Shown here: positions 11,196-23,017 of the stretch, in pieces
Numbering within the stretch: the first letter of the stretch is position 1
Layout of the letters: each line of letters opens with the position of its first letter
Assembly (NCBI GenBank): GCA_963082975.1
Contig: OY720346.1
Location: 41,939,787-42,003,786, forward strand
DNA from: Labia minor
Lineage: Eukaryota > Arthropoda > Insecta > Dermaptera > Spongiphoridae
Direction: 5' to 3'
Length of the DNA: 64,000 nucleotides
The notes under the pieces: model-generated
Seen by the model: only the letters and a program-made list of their open reading frames with translations
Told to the model about the DNA's origin: nothing
Databases searched by the model: none
Translations under genes and position numbers: made by a program

Positions 11196-11989
11196 TTTTA
11201 TTTTTAGATAAAAAAATAATTTATTATTTTAATATAACATGAATTTATCAAATAATGAACGAATCTATTATTCTTGCTATTTTTTATTTGGATTGATGTT
11301 TGTGATTCATTTAAAAATAAAAACTATTTTTTTTATGATTGATTGATTTAAAAATTTCATATCAGATGACTTATTAAAGAATTAAGCCAACCATTTTTTT
11401 TTAGCACTTTTTCTTATTCCTCTCTATAATTGACATTTTTCTTTCATTCTTTTTTTTTTCTTTTATAATAAATCACATCAGCCTTTGATCGTTTTGATCT
11501 TTTGAATCTACCTTATTTATATACATTACTTTATTGAAAATTTATTCTCTTCTTTTATTATTTCATCATCATCTTTTAAAATTGAAACTCCTTCACATTC
11601 CCTCGATTTCTCTCTCACTTTCACTCTCTCTATCTCTCTCCTGTATCTTTTTATTACTTTGCGTTTAAAACATTTATCATTGAATATTTCAATTTTTATT
11701 ATATAAGACGGAAAAAAATTGAATTATAAAATTTTACATTTAAATAAGATATTAAAAAAAGATCATAGATACTTTTTCTTAATACTCTGCTTCCTTTTTT
11801 GTTGATACTTTTATTTATATCTTAAATATACTTTATTCTATAATTTTAAAACCTATTATTTATTTATTTTATTTATCTTCTCTCTCTCTCTATTGTCTTT
11901 ATATATATATATATACCTAATCTATTCTTATACTAGCAAAAATTGTATATATGTATATATTTGTATATTTTTGAATTAATTTATTAATT
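11196..11989. other. Intronic sequence with pyrimidine-rich stretch
   Basis: A TC-rich block near 11560-11660 and (CT)n near 11879-11892. No exon or named repeat. Confidence 0.4.
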
Positions 11990-12206
11990 AACCGGATTTT
12001 TCATTCATGACGTCACAGCCTGGTCTTGCATATATATTATAAATAAAATAAAATTAAAAATGTTTATATTTATTATTTATGTATCCATATCTGTTTTTTA
12101 TTACATTAATAGATATATTAAAATTATTTGAAATTGTTTCTGTAGCTGGAAATTAATTTACTTCAAACCGTCGGTCGGTTCGGACCTGGCCACAGGTCAA
12201 CTTATT
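11990..12206 (+). mobile_element. HINE2 3' half
   Basis: From TCATGACGTCACAGCCTGG to CGTCGGTCGGTTCGGACCTGG then CCACAGGTCAACTTATTT. The 3' hairpin GACCTG-GCCA-CAGGTC is intact. The 5' half is missing. Confidence 0.8.
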
Positions 12207-13124
12207 TAATTGAAAATGTATTAATATTATTCTATATTTAAAATATTTTATTTAATTTCGAAATAAAATTAAAAATATTTATTTTAATAATATTTAAACA
12301 ATTTTTTAAACAGTTTTGTCTTTTAATTTTTTGTTAAATCTTATAAATTTTTATTAGTTAATTTGATATGTTATTCTTTTTTTATTTTTTATTAAATTAC
12401 TAATTTATATTTATTTATTCATTGTGTTTTTATTAAATAATTTTTAGATAGTTTTATACTTTTTAATATTTTTTCACTAAAATATTATGTATTATTATTA
12501 TTTATTATTATTGAGGACCCCAAGTTTCATTCATTTTAATCAGATTGATGCAATGATGTAACATTTAATACTTGTAATAAAGAATTGTATATCAATATTC
12601 TTTAAATGGCCGAGCGATAGCTCGGTGTTCCAGGTACTATATATATAATTATATGAATTATCATCATTTCTAATGTTTCTTGAATTTTTAAATAAAACAA
12701 TAAATTTTTAATGATTTCTAATTTAGTCAAAAATAATCTAATCTGGAATGTCATTATTTTTTTTATGCGAATTAATTTTTTATAATTTAAAATAATATAG
12801 AATAGAGTCGATGAATCCATATTTAAACATTTAAATGGATTTTTCATTATATAAGCTAATAAGAAAATTTATTTGATAATTTTATTTTTATCCAAGTCAT
12901 ATTGTATTATTTTTAATTTATTAACATATTTTATTCTCCTTGTTAAATTTATTATTGATTAGAATATTATTATATGGAAGGTTGAAGTAATTTACTTAAT
13001 AAATAGTTAATAACACTACCCCCTCCCGTGACGTAGTCACATAGTGACCCGATTGTTCTATTGAGAAATTTTTGCATTTAGAAAAATATAATAAAATTTG
13101 TTAATTATATTGTAAGTATATACT
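12207..13124. other. AT-rich intronic sequence
   Basis: The short phrase CGATAGCTCGGTGTTC followed by TAGGTAC or CAGGTAC occurs both near 10717-10750 and near 12615-12637, hinting at an unnamed repeat terminus. Otherwise nothing is recognised. Confidence 0.35.
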
Positions 13125-13490
13125 ACTTTAATCAATAAATCAAACATTGTAAATATAAATGAATTTTAATCTATAAAATCAACAAAATTTTATAAGGTAA
13201 TTATATAACTGGGCATCCAATCATGGATTTTGATAAAACTTTACCAGTGGGTTCCTTTTTTAATTCCAAATAAACTTTTCTTATGCAATTTTTGCGAGTT
13301 GCTTCTAGTTAACGAGATAAAAAGGATCTTTATATCCAAATCCAGGATTGGATGACCAGTTTATAGAATTAACTTATAAAATTTTGTTAATTTTATTGAT
13401 TAAAATTCATTATTTTGATAAAATAAATGTAAGAACTTGTTTACCCCTGGAAATGTTTGATTTATTGATTAAAGAAGTATATATAAGATT
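13125..13490. mobile_element. Long imperfect palindrome (foldback element)
   Basis: The outer arm near 13125-13200 (TTTAATCAATAAATCAAAC, ATCAACAAAATTTTATAAG) is the reverse complement of 13375-13490. The centre contains an arm of the foldback family seen at 24929-25469 (GATAAAACTTTACCAGTGG) bounded by CATCCAATC.ATGGATTT / AAATCC.GGATTGGATGA. It looks like a foldback element nested at the centre of another. Confidence 0.65.
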
Positions 13491-13782
13491 TTCAATAGTA
13501 TTGGTTCATTATCAGGTGAACTAAACTTAAAAATATTTTTATTTAAATTCATTATTATATACATATTTTTTTTTCTATAAAAGATCTTTTAAAATAATAA
13601 CCATACAATATTATGTTACAAATACAAATACAAAAATCTCTTCTATTAGTGTGTAAAGTTGTTTTTTATTTTTTTAATAAAAACTCATATTTATGTATGA
13701 CAAGATATATATAAATTTTGAAATTTTTTTTTTAATAAAAAGAAATAAAAAACTTCATTTTTTTTTTTGTTTGTTTTTTCAG

Positions 13783-13845
13783 AGATTCCGATGCCTTCCT
13801 CACCACCCAAAGCAACAGAGGTCCGAAGTGGTGCAAGCAAAGATG
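13783..13845 (+). CDS. DIP/lachesin-like protein, 63-bp linker exon
   Basis: The acceptor is TGTTTTTTCAG before 13783; the donor is GATG/GTGAGT at 13846. Phase 1 at both ends matches the preceding exon. It encodes IPMPSSPPKATEVRSGASKD, which completes the characteristic YEIP(L/M)PS.P.K motif that follows Ig3 in DIP proteins. This is the membrane-proximal linker between the last Ig domain and the low-complexity C-terminal region. Splice sites, phase and motif agree, so the call is firm despite its small size. It is flanked by introns of 6.8 and 10.5 kb. Confidence 0.9.
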
Positions 13846-14540
13846 GTGAGTGTAATTCCATTGGAGACAAAAAAATAAAAAAAATAACATAAAATTAAAA
13901 AAAAAAAATCAAAGCAAACCATGAACCAAAAATTTCTCTCTTTCTCACTTTTAAATACTCCTCTCTTTTTAGTTTTCCTTTTGTCTTTTTCCCTTTTCTC
14001 TCCCCCCCCCCCCCCTAGTTTATGCTGCTTCAACTAGCGGTAGAGATTCCTAAAATGTATATAATATTAGCCCTAGAGCGAAATTAGAACTTTTAGAATT
14101 ATTATATAACCAACTAACGCGTTGCCGGCACGGCAAATAAAATTGAATTAACACTTTAATTATATTTGTTGCGGTGGAATATATCCAGAGGGTGGGGGTG
14201 GGAGGTGGGGGTTTAGGTGAAAATTGCATTAGAAACAACATATAAACTCCGAATACATATACACCCACACATTTCTCTAGTATAATCAGCTCTCATTAAA
14301 TCTACTTTATATTATCTCTTCTTTTCTCTAATCTATATTTTCTGTTAGAAAATTGTATCTCCTCTTTTACATTTGTAATGGAATCAATTAACACTTACCA
14401 TGAACCAATAATTATGTTTAACTCTAAATTTTATCACCTTTTTGATATACTATTATATTTATTTAAGAAATATCAAATAAATCAAGTATAGTTTGAGGTT
14501 AGAAAAATTATACATGTCTACTTGAGTTATTTGTTTGTTG
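13846..14540. other. Intron start, low-complexity patches
   Basis: Contains A-runs, a pyrimidine block with a C-run near 14002-14014, and a G-rich patch near 14190-14215. No exon recognised. Confidence 0.4.
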
Positions 14541-15176
14541 TTTTTTACCGACCGACGATAGTAAGGGAGGTATTGTTTTCACACCAAATTTCACATGTGG
14601 AGATTTTTACATATCTCCACGAATCATGCATTTTCTTAACAGAAAAAAGTATTTTTAGCATGATGTCTGTCCGTCCGTCCGTCCGTCCGTATAGATGTGT
14701 ACAGCCTGAACGGCTGAACGGATTTTGATGAAATTTGGTATATTTACTTAATGCATCAGTGGGATGAATTGATCAACTTTTGGTGCAAATCCGGAAACCG
14801 GAAGTGGTAGTATTAGCGATCAACGATAGGAAGGGAAGGGTTATTTTCATACCAAATTTCACATGAGGAGATTTTTTACATATTATCACGAATCATTCAT
14901 TTTGCATTGGTTTTATACTCGAGAAAAATCATCTTTATTAGTTTTTTCTTAATTAAAATTATATGACGTCATCCAGCCATTCATGACGTCATGGCCTGGT
15001 CTTACATATATATTATAAATAAAATAAAATTAAAAATATTTATGTTATATCCATATCAGTTTTTTATTACATTAATAGATATATTAAAATTATTTAAAAT
15101 TGTTTCTGTAGCTGGAAATTAATTTATTTCAAACCGTCGGTCGGTTTGGACCTGGCTGGCCACAGGTCAACTTATT
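14541..15176 (+). mobile_element. HINE2, complete copy
   Basis: 5' end TTTTTTACCGACCGACGATAG. Internal tetranucleotide tract (GTCC)n at 14668-14690. The 3' end has GTCGGTCGGT, then the hairpin with arms GACCTG and CAGGTC, then AACTTATT. The layout (subterminal inverted repeat, microsatellite, inverted repeat, hairpin) is the same as in HINE1, although the sequences differ. No ORF. Confidence 0.85.
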
Positions 15177-15897
15177 TTTTTAAAAGTCAAGTCTAATTGC
15201 CAAAAAATTAATGACATAAAATATTATGATATTAAAAATGTAATTTTATATTGAACATCTTTTGATTTTAATTAAATTTATGTACACATATTTCAAGGAA
15301 TTTCATATCAAGAATAAATATATATTAATATATATAATAGTTCATGTTCTTAATTTTTTTATTCTTTGAATTATGTATCATTTAAAGGAGATGGCAAAGT
15401 GGTTGATATCGACTCCTAAAGGTTATTAAAGTGTAATTAGGGGTCAATCCAAATTTGAGAGACAATTAAGGGTCAATGAATAGCAATGCCATTTAATCAC
15501 AAATTTATTGACAGCTTTACAATATAATGCACAATTGTAGTTTGCCATTCCATTTGTATAGTAAGTAAAGTTTTTATAATATTAGGATATATATTTTATA
15601 TACTAAAATTTCTCACTCTAACCTATTTTTTAAGTATCTTTCTTTTTTTTATCATTTAGTCTTGCTGTGTGTTACTTTTTTATAACGTTTTTCTTAACTT
15701 CACTTGCCGTCTGTCTCTGTGTCTTTCTGTCTGTTCGCTCTTTTGACAAATTGAAATCGATTTTTCATCGACTTTATATTGAGATAGACTTTGGAAAATT
15801 TTTATAGATATTTCAATGGATCCCTAGAAGGTATAGAAGAAATATAATTGAATTATAACTAATTAATTGTAATTAATTAGCGATTAATTTCTTTTAG
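15177..15897. other. Intronic sequence
   Basis: AT-rich and apparently unique. No feature recognised beyond a CTGTCTGTCTC-like run near 15708-15732. Confidence 0.35.
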
Positions 15898-16025
15898 TAA
15901 CTAACTTCTTTTGTATTGCTCCGATTAATTTTTATTCAACAGATTTTGAAACATAAATATTGATTTCAGAATAGATTTTCATTTTGAAAGTATTTAAAAA
16001 AAATTCATAGCATTAAAATTATTTT
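15898..16025 (+). repeat. Dispersed repeat (partner at 55049-55187)
   Basis: Both copies share the order TAACTAACT, TATTGATTTCAGAATAGATT and ATAGCATTAAAATTA. The unit abuts the TIR element that begins near 16010, so it may be its left flank or a longer version of it. Confidence 0.6.
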
Positions 16026-16560
16026 TCTATAAGCCTGATAAAGTTTATGGATGAATTGCTTCATATTCAACTAAAAACGTTGGGCGCTTTTAGTTTTCAT
16101 TGGATTTCTTTGCAATCAACTTCCTTTATAGAGCTATAATTCATATATATATACTAAGATACATACCACCGAAAAACACTTCATTAACAAGTAACATTAT
16201 TTCTTCATATATAATCAACCATTTTGGATTTGATTGATAATATGTAAATTTAATAAAAATTCTTTTAGATTTTGATACATACTTTGACATAAGTATATAA
16301 CAGTGAAAAATAATAAAATATTAATTTCTTAGCTCTTAAACTATCAATTTTATTGCAAGGTAAAAAAAATTTGTCAGTTTATGTGTTTAATAAAATTTGT
16401 ATTATTACAAAAATTTGACTTGATTGTTCATATAAATAAATAAAACTAAATGCGCCCAGTGTTCTCGTTGAATAAGAAGCAATTCATCCTTAAACTTTGT
16501 CAGGCTTATAGAAAAATTATTTTATTTTTTTTAGTCTATTGGAAAAACGCTATTTTATAC
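16010..16560. mobile_element. MITE with about 85-bp inverted repeats
   Basis: The left arm 16018-16095 (TTTTCTATAAGCCTGA, GTTTATGGATGAATTGCTTC, AACGTTGGGCGC) is the reverse complement of the right arm 16440-16530. Single arms recur near 38830-38950, 41705-41820 and 53155-53260, inside or beside the F-box duplication. The central 340 bp is AT-rich with no ORF. The family is not recognised. Confidence 0.75.
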
Positions 16561-16826
16561 AATTGTTTTATATTTATATTATTTAACATTATTAAATACT
16601 AATTTAACTATGAATAAATTTTAGACGAATATTATAAATATTAGGCAAAATTATCAAAAGGATCTAGTATATACTTATGAAATAGTGACCAAAATTACAC
16701 TTGATAACATGAAAGGGAAATACCAATAATACAAACAGTTCCTTGGAAAATGCTTCCACACTAAACTAAAATGAAGCTCTTAAAGAGATAAAGAGGGGCT
16801 AGCATCTGAAAAAATATGTCGACATC

Positions 16827-17087
16827 GAGTGATGTATTGGTAAAATAAGAAGTAAGGGGGTGCATAGTGGGAGCAAAAAATAGTTCTATTTTCAGCAAAA
16901 AAAAACTATTTTTTACTATATAAGTTTTTATTTTTTCTTATTCTTACTATACAAAATATTAACGAACACAAACAAAGAAATTCTAACAGTAGATTTAAGT
17001 GGGGGTTGTCGAGACCTGAAAAAGTACTGGAACGCGTTCCGATTCTGAAAGGTGAGGGAAACCTCGTTCCCCTCCCAATACACCATA
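16827..17087. mobile_element. hAT-type MITE, longer copy with decayed ends
   Basis: Aligns with the element at 33437-33696, sharing GTGATGTATTGGTAAAATAA, AACAGTAGATTTAAGTGGG and TTCCCCTCCCAATACACCA. The outermost bases have decayed and no clear 8-bp duplication remains, so this is an older insertion. Confidence 0.8.
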
Positions 17088-17257
17088 TCAGATTTCATAA
17101 GTTAGCAATCGCATCATAAAAACTAAAAAATAGAAGATCCCATAAGTGACTCAAATATCACATTAATAATATTTTAAATTATTATATTTATTTGAGTTGT
17201 TCATTTGATTTTCTTTTTTATGAATAAATATTTGGTTTTTAATAGTTAATAATATAT

Positions 17258-17493
17258 GTGCCACTCACTTCAGAAGCCAAAGCGATTAACTCCACATTTA
17301 AGAAACTGAAAAAATGAAGCCCAAAGTTCACAGCATGTAGAAAATTCAGGTTTTTTGATTACAGAATAATGTATATTGCATTGCAATATTAAGATTATCA
17401 AGTTCATTATTAACTTTATGTGTTGCAGATTACATTACGTTACTAGCAAAGTTTTAAAAATTGGAGTTAATCGGTTAGGCTTCTGAGTGGCAC
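17258..17493. mobile_element. TIR MITE (GTGCCACTCA ends)
   Basis: The left end GTGCCACTCACTTCAGAAGCC and right end TTAGGCTTCTGAGTGGCAC form inverted repeats of about 40 bp. The inner portion GATTAACTCCA pairs with TGGAGTTAATC. Both sides are flanked by ATATAT, a likely target duplication. About 236 bp, no ORF, superfamily not assigned. Confidence 0.8.
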
Positions 17494-18123
17494 ATATATA
17501 CTATGGTTATATTTGATTATATCTCCTAATGTTATAATATTTTGTTATAAAAGGGTTTAAAAAAGATTAAAAGTCATTGAAACTAAATATTTTTATCTTA
17601 ATGGGTGTTATTTTTAGTTAATTTCATTATTATATTGTTAATTAAATTTTCAAATTCAACTTTTATCTATAAGTATATTATTTTTATTTTCAATACACAA
17701 TTCTTATCAATGATTTTAAATTTTAACATTTTATCTTAAAGGGAATTATTCTTAGTATATAATTTGGAATTTTTTTTCTCTCTCCTTTCAAGTTAATATA
17801 TAATATATATATATATATAGCAATTTCGATTTTCATAAAGTCAGTAAATAGAGTTGACTGAATAGAATTACTGGAAACAATAGAATGATAAAAGGGAAAT
17901 AGAAATTGAACAGATGGAGATAAGATATACAAATTGTATTTCAACATCCGATCTCAATTTGTATTCCAATCTTCATATTGTAAGAAAAAGATTCTAACTA
18001 TATTTCACTTCTTTTTTTTTTTCCACCTACTCTAGCCATTAGACTAAGATCATTCATATTTTAATTTAATTCTTACTATATACATCTATTTAATATAATA
18101 ATACATACATATTTTTAAATTAG

Positions 18124-18161
<38 letters not shown>

Positions 18162-18219
18162 GTATATATATATTAATATCTAAAGAAATAAATTCATTTG
18201 GATAATTTACAACAATTTC
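17494..18219. other. AT-rich intronic sequence
   Basis: Holds an (AT)n tract at 18127-18172. Nothing else recognised. Confidence 0.4.
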
Positions 18220-19170
18220 TAATCAGAGGTGATAATGATGAATTTTCCACTAAACAGTACTTTAAACTGAATGTGAAAATGAACTGATGAAGTCGTAGAG
18301 AGAATCACACCGTTCTTAACTTAGCTTTAGTTAGAATTCCCCAAGTAAACTCGACAATTAGGTCTGTGTTGTAGTGTTGAAAGTGACAGGAGAACTTAGT
18401 AAGGCTTTAAGAAGGAAGATGGTGGGTGAGGTGAGGAAGAAATGGGCTGCTGCGGGTGGTTGAAACCAAAGGGAATGAGAGAGTCGGGCAACGAAAGTGC
18501 AAAGTTTATTTATTTATTCTCATCTCTAAATATATATATATAAACAAACACAAAAACAAATGTACTTTACAAAATTAATTCCAACTGTCTTGTTATATAA
18601 TACGTTTTTTTGTATTTGTACATATGTTAGTGTTTGTTTTGTTTTATTATATTTTTCTTATTTTATTAATGATCCACTACACTACTGAATTGTTTTTGAA
18701 CAAATTGTATGTAACGTCCGTGTGTGCCTTGCAACGTGTTGAATCCATTTAAATCCAAATGGTCCATTTGAAATAGATATTCCGGGCCTTGTTATTTCAA
18801 AGGATACAAAAGGTTTTAACTAACATACGTAATAAGGGCATTATTGGAACAGAAATAGCATTGTGCGCTGTTGTAAAACAAAACTTTAAACCCTATGAGA
18901 GAGAGAGAGAGATAGAGAGGAAGGTGGGTGGGTGGATTATAGGAGCTGGTCATAGGAGTGAGTAGAGATTTGGAGAAAGGGGGGATTTTAAGAGTCCAAG
19001 CCAAAGACAATTTTAGTGTAGATTTGTTAAACAGGGTGGAGAATGGGAGGTGGTGAGGGTTGGGGATTTGGGAGTAAAGGGAGGTGAGAGAGAGAGACTG
19101 TCACTTCCATAGAACGACCCACAGATGAAACATACTGAAAGTCATTCACAATTCACAAGGCAACGAATGT
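18220..19170. other. Less AT-biased intronic island
   Basis: About 950 bp with visibly higher GC than the surrounding intron (for example GATGGTGGGTGAGGTGAGG and GGAGGTGGTGAGGGTTGGGG). No frame stays open with coding character and no repeat partner is present in the window. A conserved intronic enhancer is one possibility, but this rests on base composition alone. Confidence 0.3.
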
Positions 19171-19951
19171 TTGCTGTTCAGACCATAAAAGTAAACTTTT
19201 GTTTTTTGATATAAAATTAATTTATCATTGAAATATGTATTAATAATCTGTCAATAAATAACTTGAAAATAATCTGTTTTTTTTTAAAAATGTATGTTTG
19301 CAAATAGCTTAACATTTTATAACATTTTATTTTCTAAGATAAATTCCATCCAGATTTTAATTAAAACCACAAAAGAGATTAATAATTTTGCAAATCAGAC
19401 CGAATCGAATCGTTGGTATATTAGATTACATTTAGAGAGTTTAGTTCGGCAAAATGGTGTATATTTCGTTTTTTAGCTCAATCACTACAATAGAAACAGA
19501 AATAAAGACTATTCTACTACAATTAAGTGTGTGAAAAGATTTTGGATTTATTTTTTATCAGAAATTGAATTGAGAAAAGATAAACACTTGAAACATGTTT
19601 ACAAAAATAGAAAAAAGTGGAAGGGGGGGGGGGGTGTGACGCTGGAGGAAGAGAAGAGAAAAAGTCAATTTTGAAATAATGGTTATGGACATTACATTGT
19701 GCCTGTAGTTGATATTTCCAATGGTTTACCAACCAATCAGCTCTTTTCAACTCGTTTCAACTGAAAAGGAATTTCACTGATATTCATTTTATGTAATAAA
19801 CTCTTTAAAAGAAATCTCTATTGGTTTACAAGTGTTTATTTTATTATCAAATTGTCGATATTATTTTAATATTAAAAATATTAATTAATAATTGCATATA
19901 TATATATAAATATTTCTTCTACGAATATATATATATATATATATATATATA
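19171..19951. other. AT-rich intronic sequence
   Basis: Contains a G-run near 19625-19634 and an (AT)n tract at 19928-19951, into which the following mariner copy is inserted. Confidence 0.4.
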
Positions 19952-20403
19952 CGAGGGCAGGCCAATAAGTTCGTGACTTTTGAATGAAACAGTTTTTTGG
20001 ATAAAAAATGATTTTATTTTTCAACGTAGTCTCCTTTGAGCTCTATGCACTTCGTCCAAAGTTTCTATAATTTTTTTATCCCTTCCAAAAAATAAGATTT
20101 GTCGAGAACATCTCCCCGATAAACCCACTGTTTTGACTCCTGTTTGGTCTCTGGTGTGTTGTAGTGGTTCCACGTTTCATCTACGAAAAGGCGCAAAAAC
20201 TCGATTTCTGTGATATCTTTTTGTACGCAAAGAATAATTCACTTTTTTCCAACTTCTTCTCAAATCACGAGGTAGTCAGTTATTAATAGGTGTTAAACAA
20301 AAACTAAAAGACCCAGCTTCGGCAGAAGTCAGCTGCGTCAGGGAGCAGGGTTGCCATTTCTTTTAAGAGAAGGGGAATTCACTTACTTATTGACCTACCC
20401 ACG
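19952..20403 (-). mobile_element. mariner, internally deleted copy
   Basis: 452 bp between TA dinucleotides (19950-19951 and 20404-20405). The ends CGAGGGCAGGCCAATAAG and CTTATTGACCTACCCACG are imperfect inverted repeats. On the minus strand, pieces of a mariner transposase are legible. One is VDETWNHYNTPETKQ, which carries the first catalytic Asp. It joins directly to the C-terminal WTKCIELKGDYVEK. Everything between the first catalytic Asp and the C-terminal tail, including the other two catalytic acidic residues, is deleted, and stops and frameshifts are present. It is non-functional but has both ends, so it could have moved in trans. Confidence 0.88.
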
Positions 20404-20994
20404 TATCTATATATATTTGGAGAAAGGAGGTGCTTCCATGAAAAAAAAACAAAAAAATAAAATAAAAAATGATTTTATTTAAGTCGGCCTTGCGAACACT
20501 AGTCGTGTTCTTCTTCAAGACTTATGATGGATATAGCAAGTATTTAAATAGTATCACCACTTTTCACGGGGAGAAAAAAATTAAACTTGTATACTTTTCA
20601 AACAGACCACGTATATATACAGTAATGTAAAAGTAATTTTTAAATTGTTTATTTGGAAGGAAGCTTCCCTCAATTCTACATTCATGAAACCTAGAAGATT
20701 AATATTTAATAAAACGTTTACCATAGGAAAATTTTAAAAATATAATTAACGTATAATACTTGTATAGTATATTTGTTTTCATTTTCTATTACTATATATC
20801 TAATTGTAGAATTATTATAGTATAAATAAAGAAAATAGAAATAAGCAATATATATTATAAAATTTTAATTTAATAATTTTATTATAGTATGTTATGATTA
20901 AGTTTAACCCAAAATAAGGATTTAATAAATTAAACTAACATTTTAATTTTATTTGAAAATAGATTGGAACTGGTAGAATATTTCTAGTCTCTTA
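20404..20994. other. AT-rich intronic sequence
   Basis: No recognised feature. Confidence 0.35.
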
Positions 20995-21468
20995 GGCCGG
21001 CTCCACACATGCAAATATCAAGCAAACATTTGGAAAACACCGCATGTGGATGGGTTGCTTGTCCTGCGCTTGATATATGCCGAGCACAAACATTCGGGTG
21101 CTCACTAGTTCGCTATTATAGCGAGCACAAGACGAATATTTGAGAATATTCGGTGGAGCTTGTACAAGTTAGGTTAGGTATAAGCAATTAGTTTAAGTAG
21201 TAATTCATAATAATAAATATATTTAATATGAATTGTACTGAATTTATTTATTAATATATGTTAATTAGCAATATGCAACATATATCACAATTTGGCGAGC
21301 ACAATACGATTGAGAATGTTTGGTGGACGTTCGGTTGTTAGCGTACATTCGGCATTTCACGAATGTCTGTATCCCTATGTTCGTTATTAGGCGAACTCCA
21401 ATACAAGCACCTAAACTTGGTGCTCGGTATTTGGTAAATATTCATTATTTGACAAAGTGGAGCCGACT
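20995..21468. mobile_element. TIR MITE, possibly PIF/Harbinger-like
   Basis: Starts GGCCGGCTCCACACATGC and ends AAAGTGGAGCCGACT. The inverted repeat is GCCGGCTCCAC/GTGGAGCCGAC, flanked by TTA on both sides (20992-20994, 21469-21471). The interior repeats GCGAGCACAA and ACATTCGG-type words. A 3-bp TTA duplication with GG ends suggests PIF/Harbinger, but no transposase is present to confirm it. A solo end of the same family is at 54778-54870. Confidence 0.7.
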
Positions 21469-21482
21469 TTAAATGAAATGGC

Positions 21483-21885
21483 AAGACTGAGGCAGTATGT
21501 TGTCAGCAGGCAACCATCAGCTGACTTCTGTCGAAATTTGAACCAGCTGAGTCTTTCAATTTTTGTTTGACATCCATTAATAGCAGAAAAAAATGGAAAA
21601 AAGTAAATTTCCATGAAAATTGGGATTCGAATTGCTTCTTCATTCGCCCTATTCTCCGAATTTAGTCCCGAGTGACTATTTCTTGTTTCCAAATCTGAGG
21701 AAATGGTTTGGCGGAAAGAGATTTGACTCATCTCACAAACAAATATCTATTTTAATGTCCTCGAAAAATCTTATTTTTGCAAAGGATAAAAAAAATTGAA
21801 GAATCGTTGGACGAAGTGTAAAGAGCTTCAAAGGAAACTACGTTGAAAAGTAAAATAATTTTTTATCCAAAATCCTGTATTTCAT
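21483..21885 (+). mobile_element. mariner, second internally deleted copy
   Basis: Plus-strand pieces of mariner transposase: an N-terminal MEKSKFP start (21591) that jumps after a stop to LLLHSPYSPNLVPSDYFLFP, then LRKWFGGKRF and, after frameshifts, RWTKCKELQR.YVEK. The SD in PSDYFLFP contains the third catalytic Asp. The N-terminal DNA-binding and first catalytic region are deleted. The 5' UTR matches the 19952 copy (CAGCTGACTTCTG.CGAA). Terminal repeats are not visible. Its left edge lies next to the MITE ending at 21468. Confidence 0.85.
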
Positions 21886-22740
21886 TCATTCTTTCTCATT
21901 ATATTCAATTAATTACTTTCTAAATTATTTTTTAATTATAAAAACGAATAAAATCATCCACACTTCAAACAGGTAACTAATTCACACCTCTCTTAATCCG
22001 ATTATAATCCAGTTAACTAAAACCATCTAAAATAATTTAATATTAATAATAATCGATGCCAGAATTGAAATCTCTCCTGAATATCATATCATATTCAAGT
22101 TTTAGTTATATAAATCCATTAGAGGAATTCATGAATAAATTTATTATATACTTTATATTAACTCACTTTGACTGTTTGGATGGAATTTCGTAGACAAATT
22201 TTAGCTGATTTCCAATCAACTGAATCATTCCAAATAGGACAAGTTGTTTTTCGTAAGGGATAATATTATTAATATATTCGACATTTACATGATTTGTAAT
22301 AAAAAAAGAAATTAAATTATAAAAAAAAACAAGTATTACTTTTTCAACTCTATTATCATTAATCTTGATGTTTAATTTATCATTTATTGTTGCCAAGACC
22401 ACAATACCTTCTTATTTTTTTACTTTAAAGTACAACAATTACAATTTTAAATGAAGTATGTTTAAAAAAATATATTTTTATATTATTTTATGTTGATAAA
22501 AAATATATTATTTATTATAAGTTGTATAGAGTAATTTTAATGTATAACATATGTTTGGTTTTACTGACATGTTAACAGATGACTTACTTTTCTCGCTATT
22601 TCAAATACAAATCTACAATAATACACCCTACATTACCATTAATTTGTAATTAAAGATTTGGAGGCAAAAAATTTAATAAAACTACTCCAAGTTGGATATA
22701 AGTTTGATCTATCTGTCTACGGAATCTGGGGCTCTACGGA
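21886..22740. other. AT-rich intronic sequence
   Basis: No recognised gene or repeat. Confidence 0.35.
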
Positions 22741-23003
22741 ACTCGAAAGTTATTGGCTGCAGCAACCACATTTCTCCAAATGTCCCTATCCTCATCCACA
22801 ACCATTCAAACCCTTACCCTCTCCCTTCTCTCTCACGTCCCTTCCTACATTGTCCACCCACCGCATCGTTCGTCTTTCAAGCGGACGTATCACAATCGGC
22901 CTCCCCACCAAAATATTTTTCGCCATTCTTTCCTCTCCCATTCTAGTCACGTTCCCTCCTCATCACAACCTTCTCGATTTTATAATTCTAACTATGACTG
23001 GAA
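22741..23003 (-). pseudogene. Non-LTR retrotransposon pol, C-terminal remnant
   Basis: The minus-strand reading gives NVTRMGEERMAKNILVG, then TMRWVDNVGRDVREKG and, after a frame change, DEDRDIWRNVVAAANNFRV. This is the typical end of many insect non-LTR reverse transcriptases (GHV.RM...GRP..RW.D.V..D...A.DR..W). No catalytic motif is present. The same pol tail is embedded in the Helitron-ended elements at 42915-43255 and 58500-58865. The plus-strand ORFs across this stretch are shadows. Confidence 0.75.
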
Positions 23004-23017
23004 GAAATAAGTTATAA

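Noticed and set aside
13846-14033. Possible extra exon in the A/T- and C-rich tract after the 63-bp exon
   Set aside because: The GTGAGT donor at 13846 and in-frame match to exon 24344 explain the gene; the tract is low complexity.
22658-23017. Three overlapping plus-strand ORFs rich in Pro/Ser
   Set aside because: The minus strand encodes a recognisable RT tail; the plus-strand frames are the complement of that.
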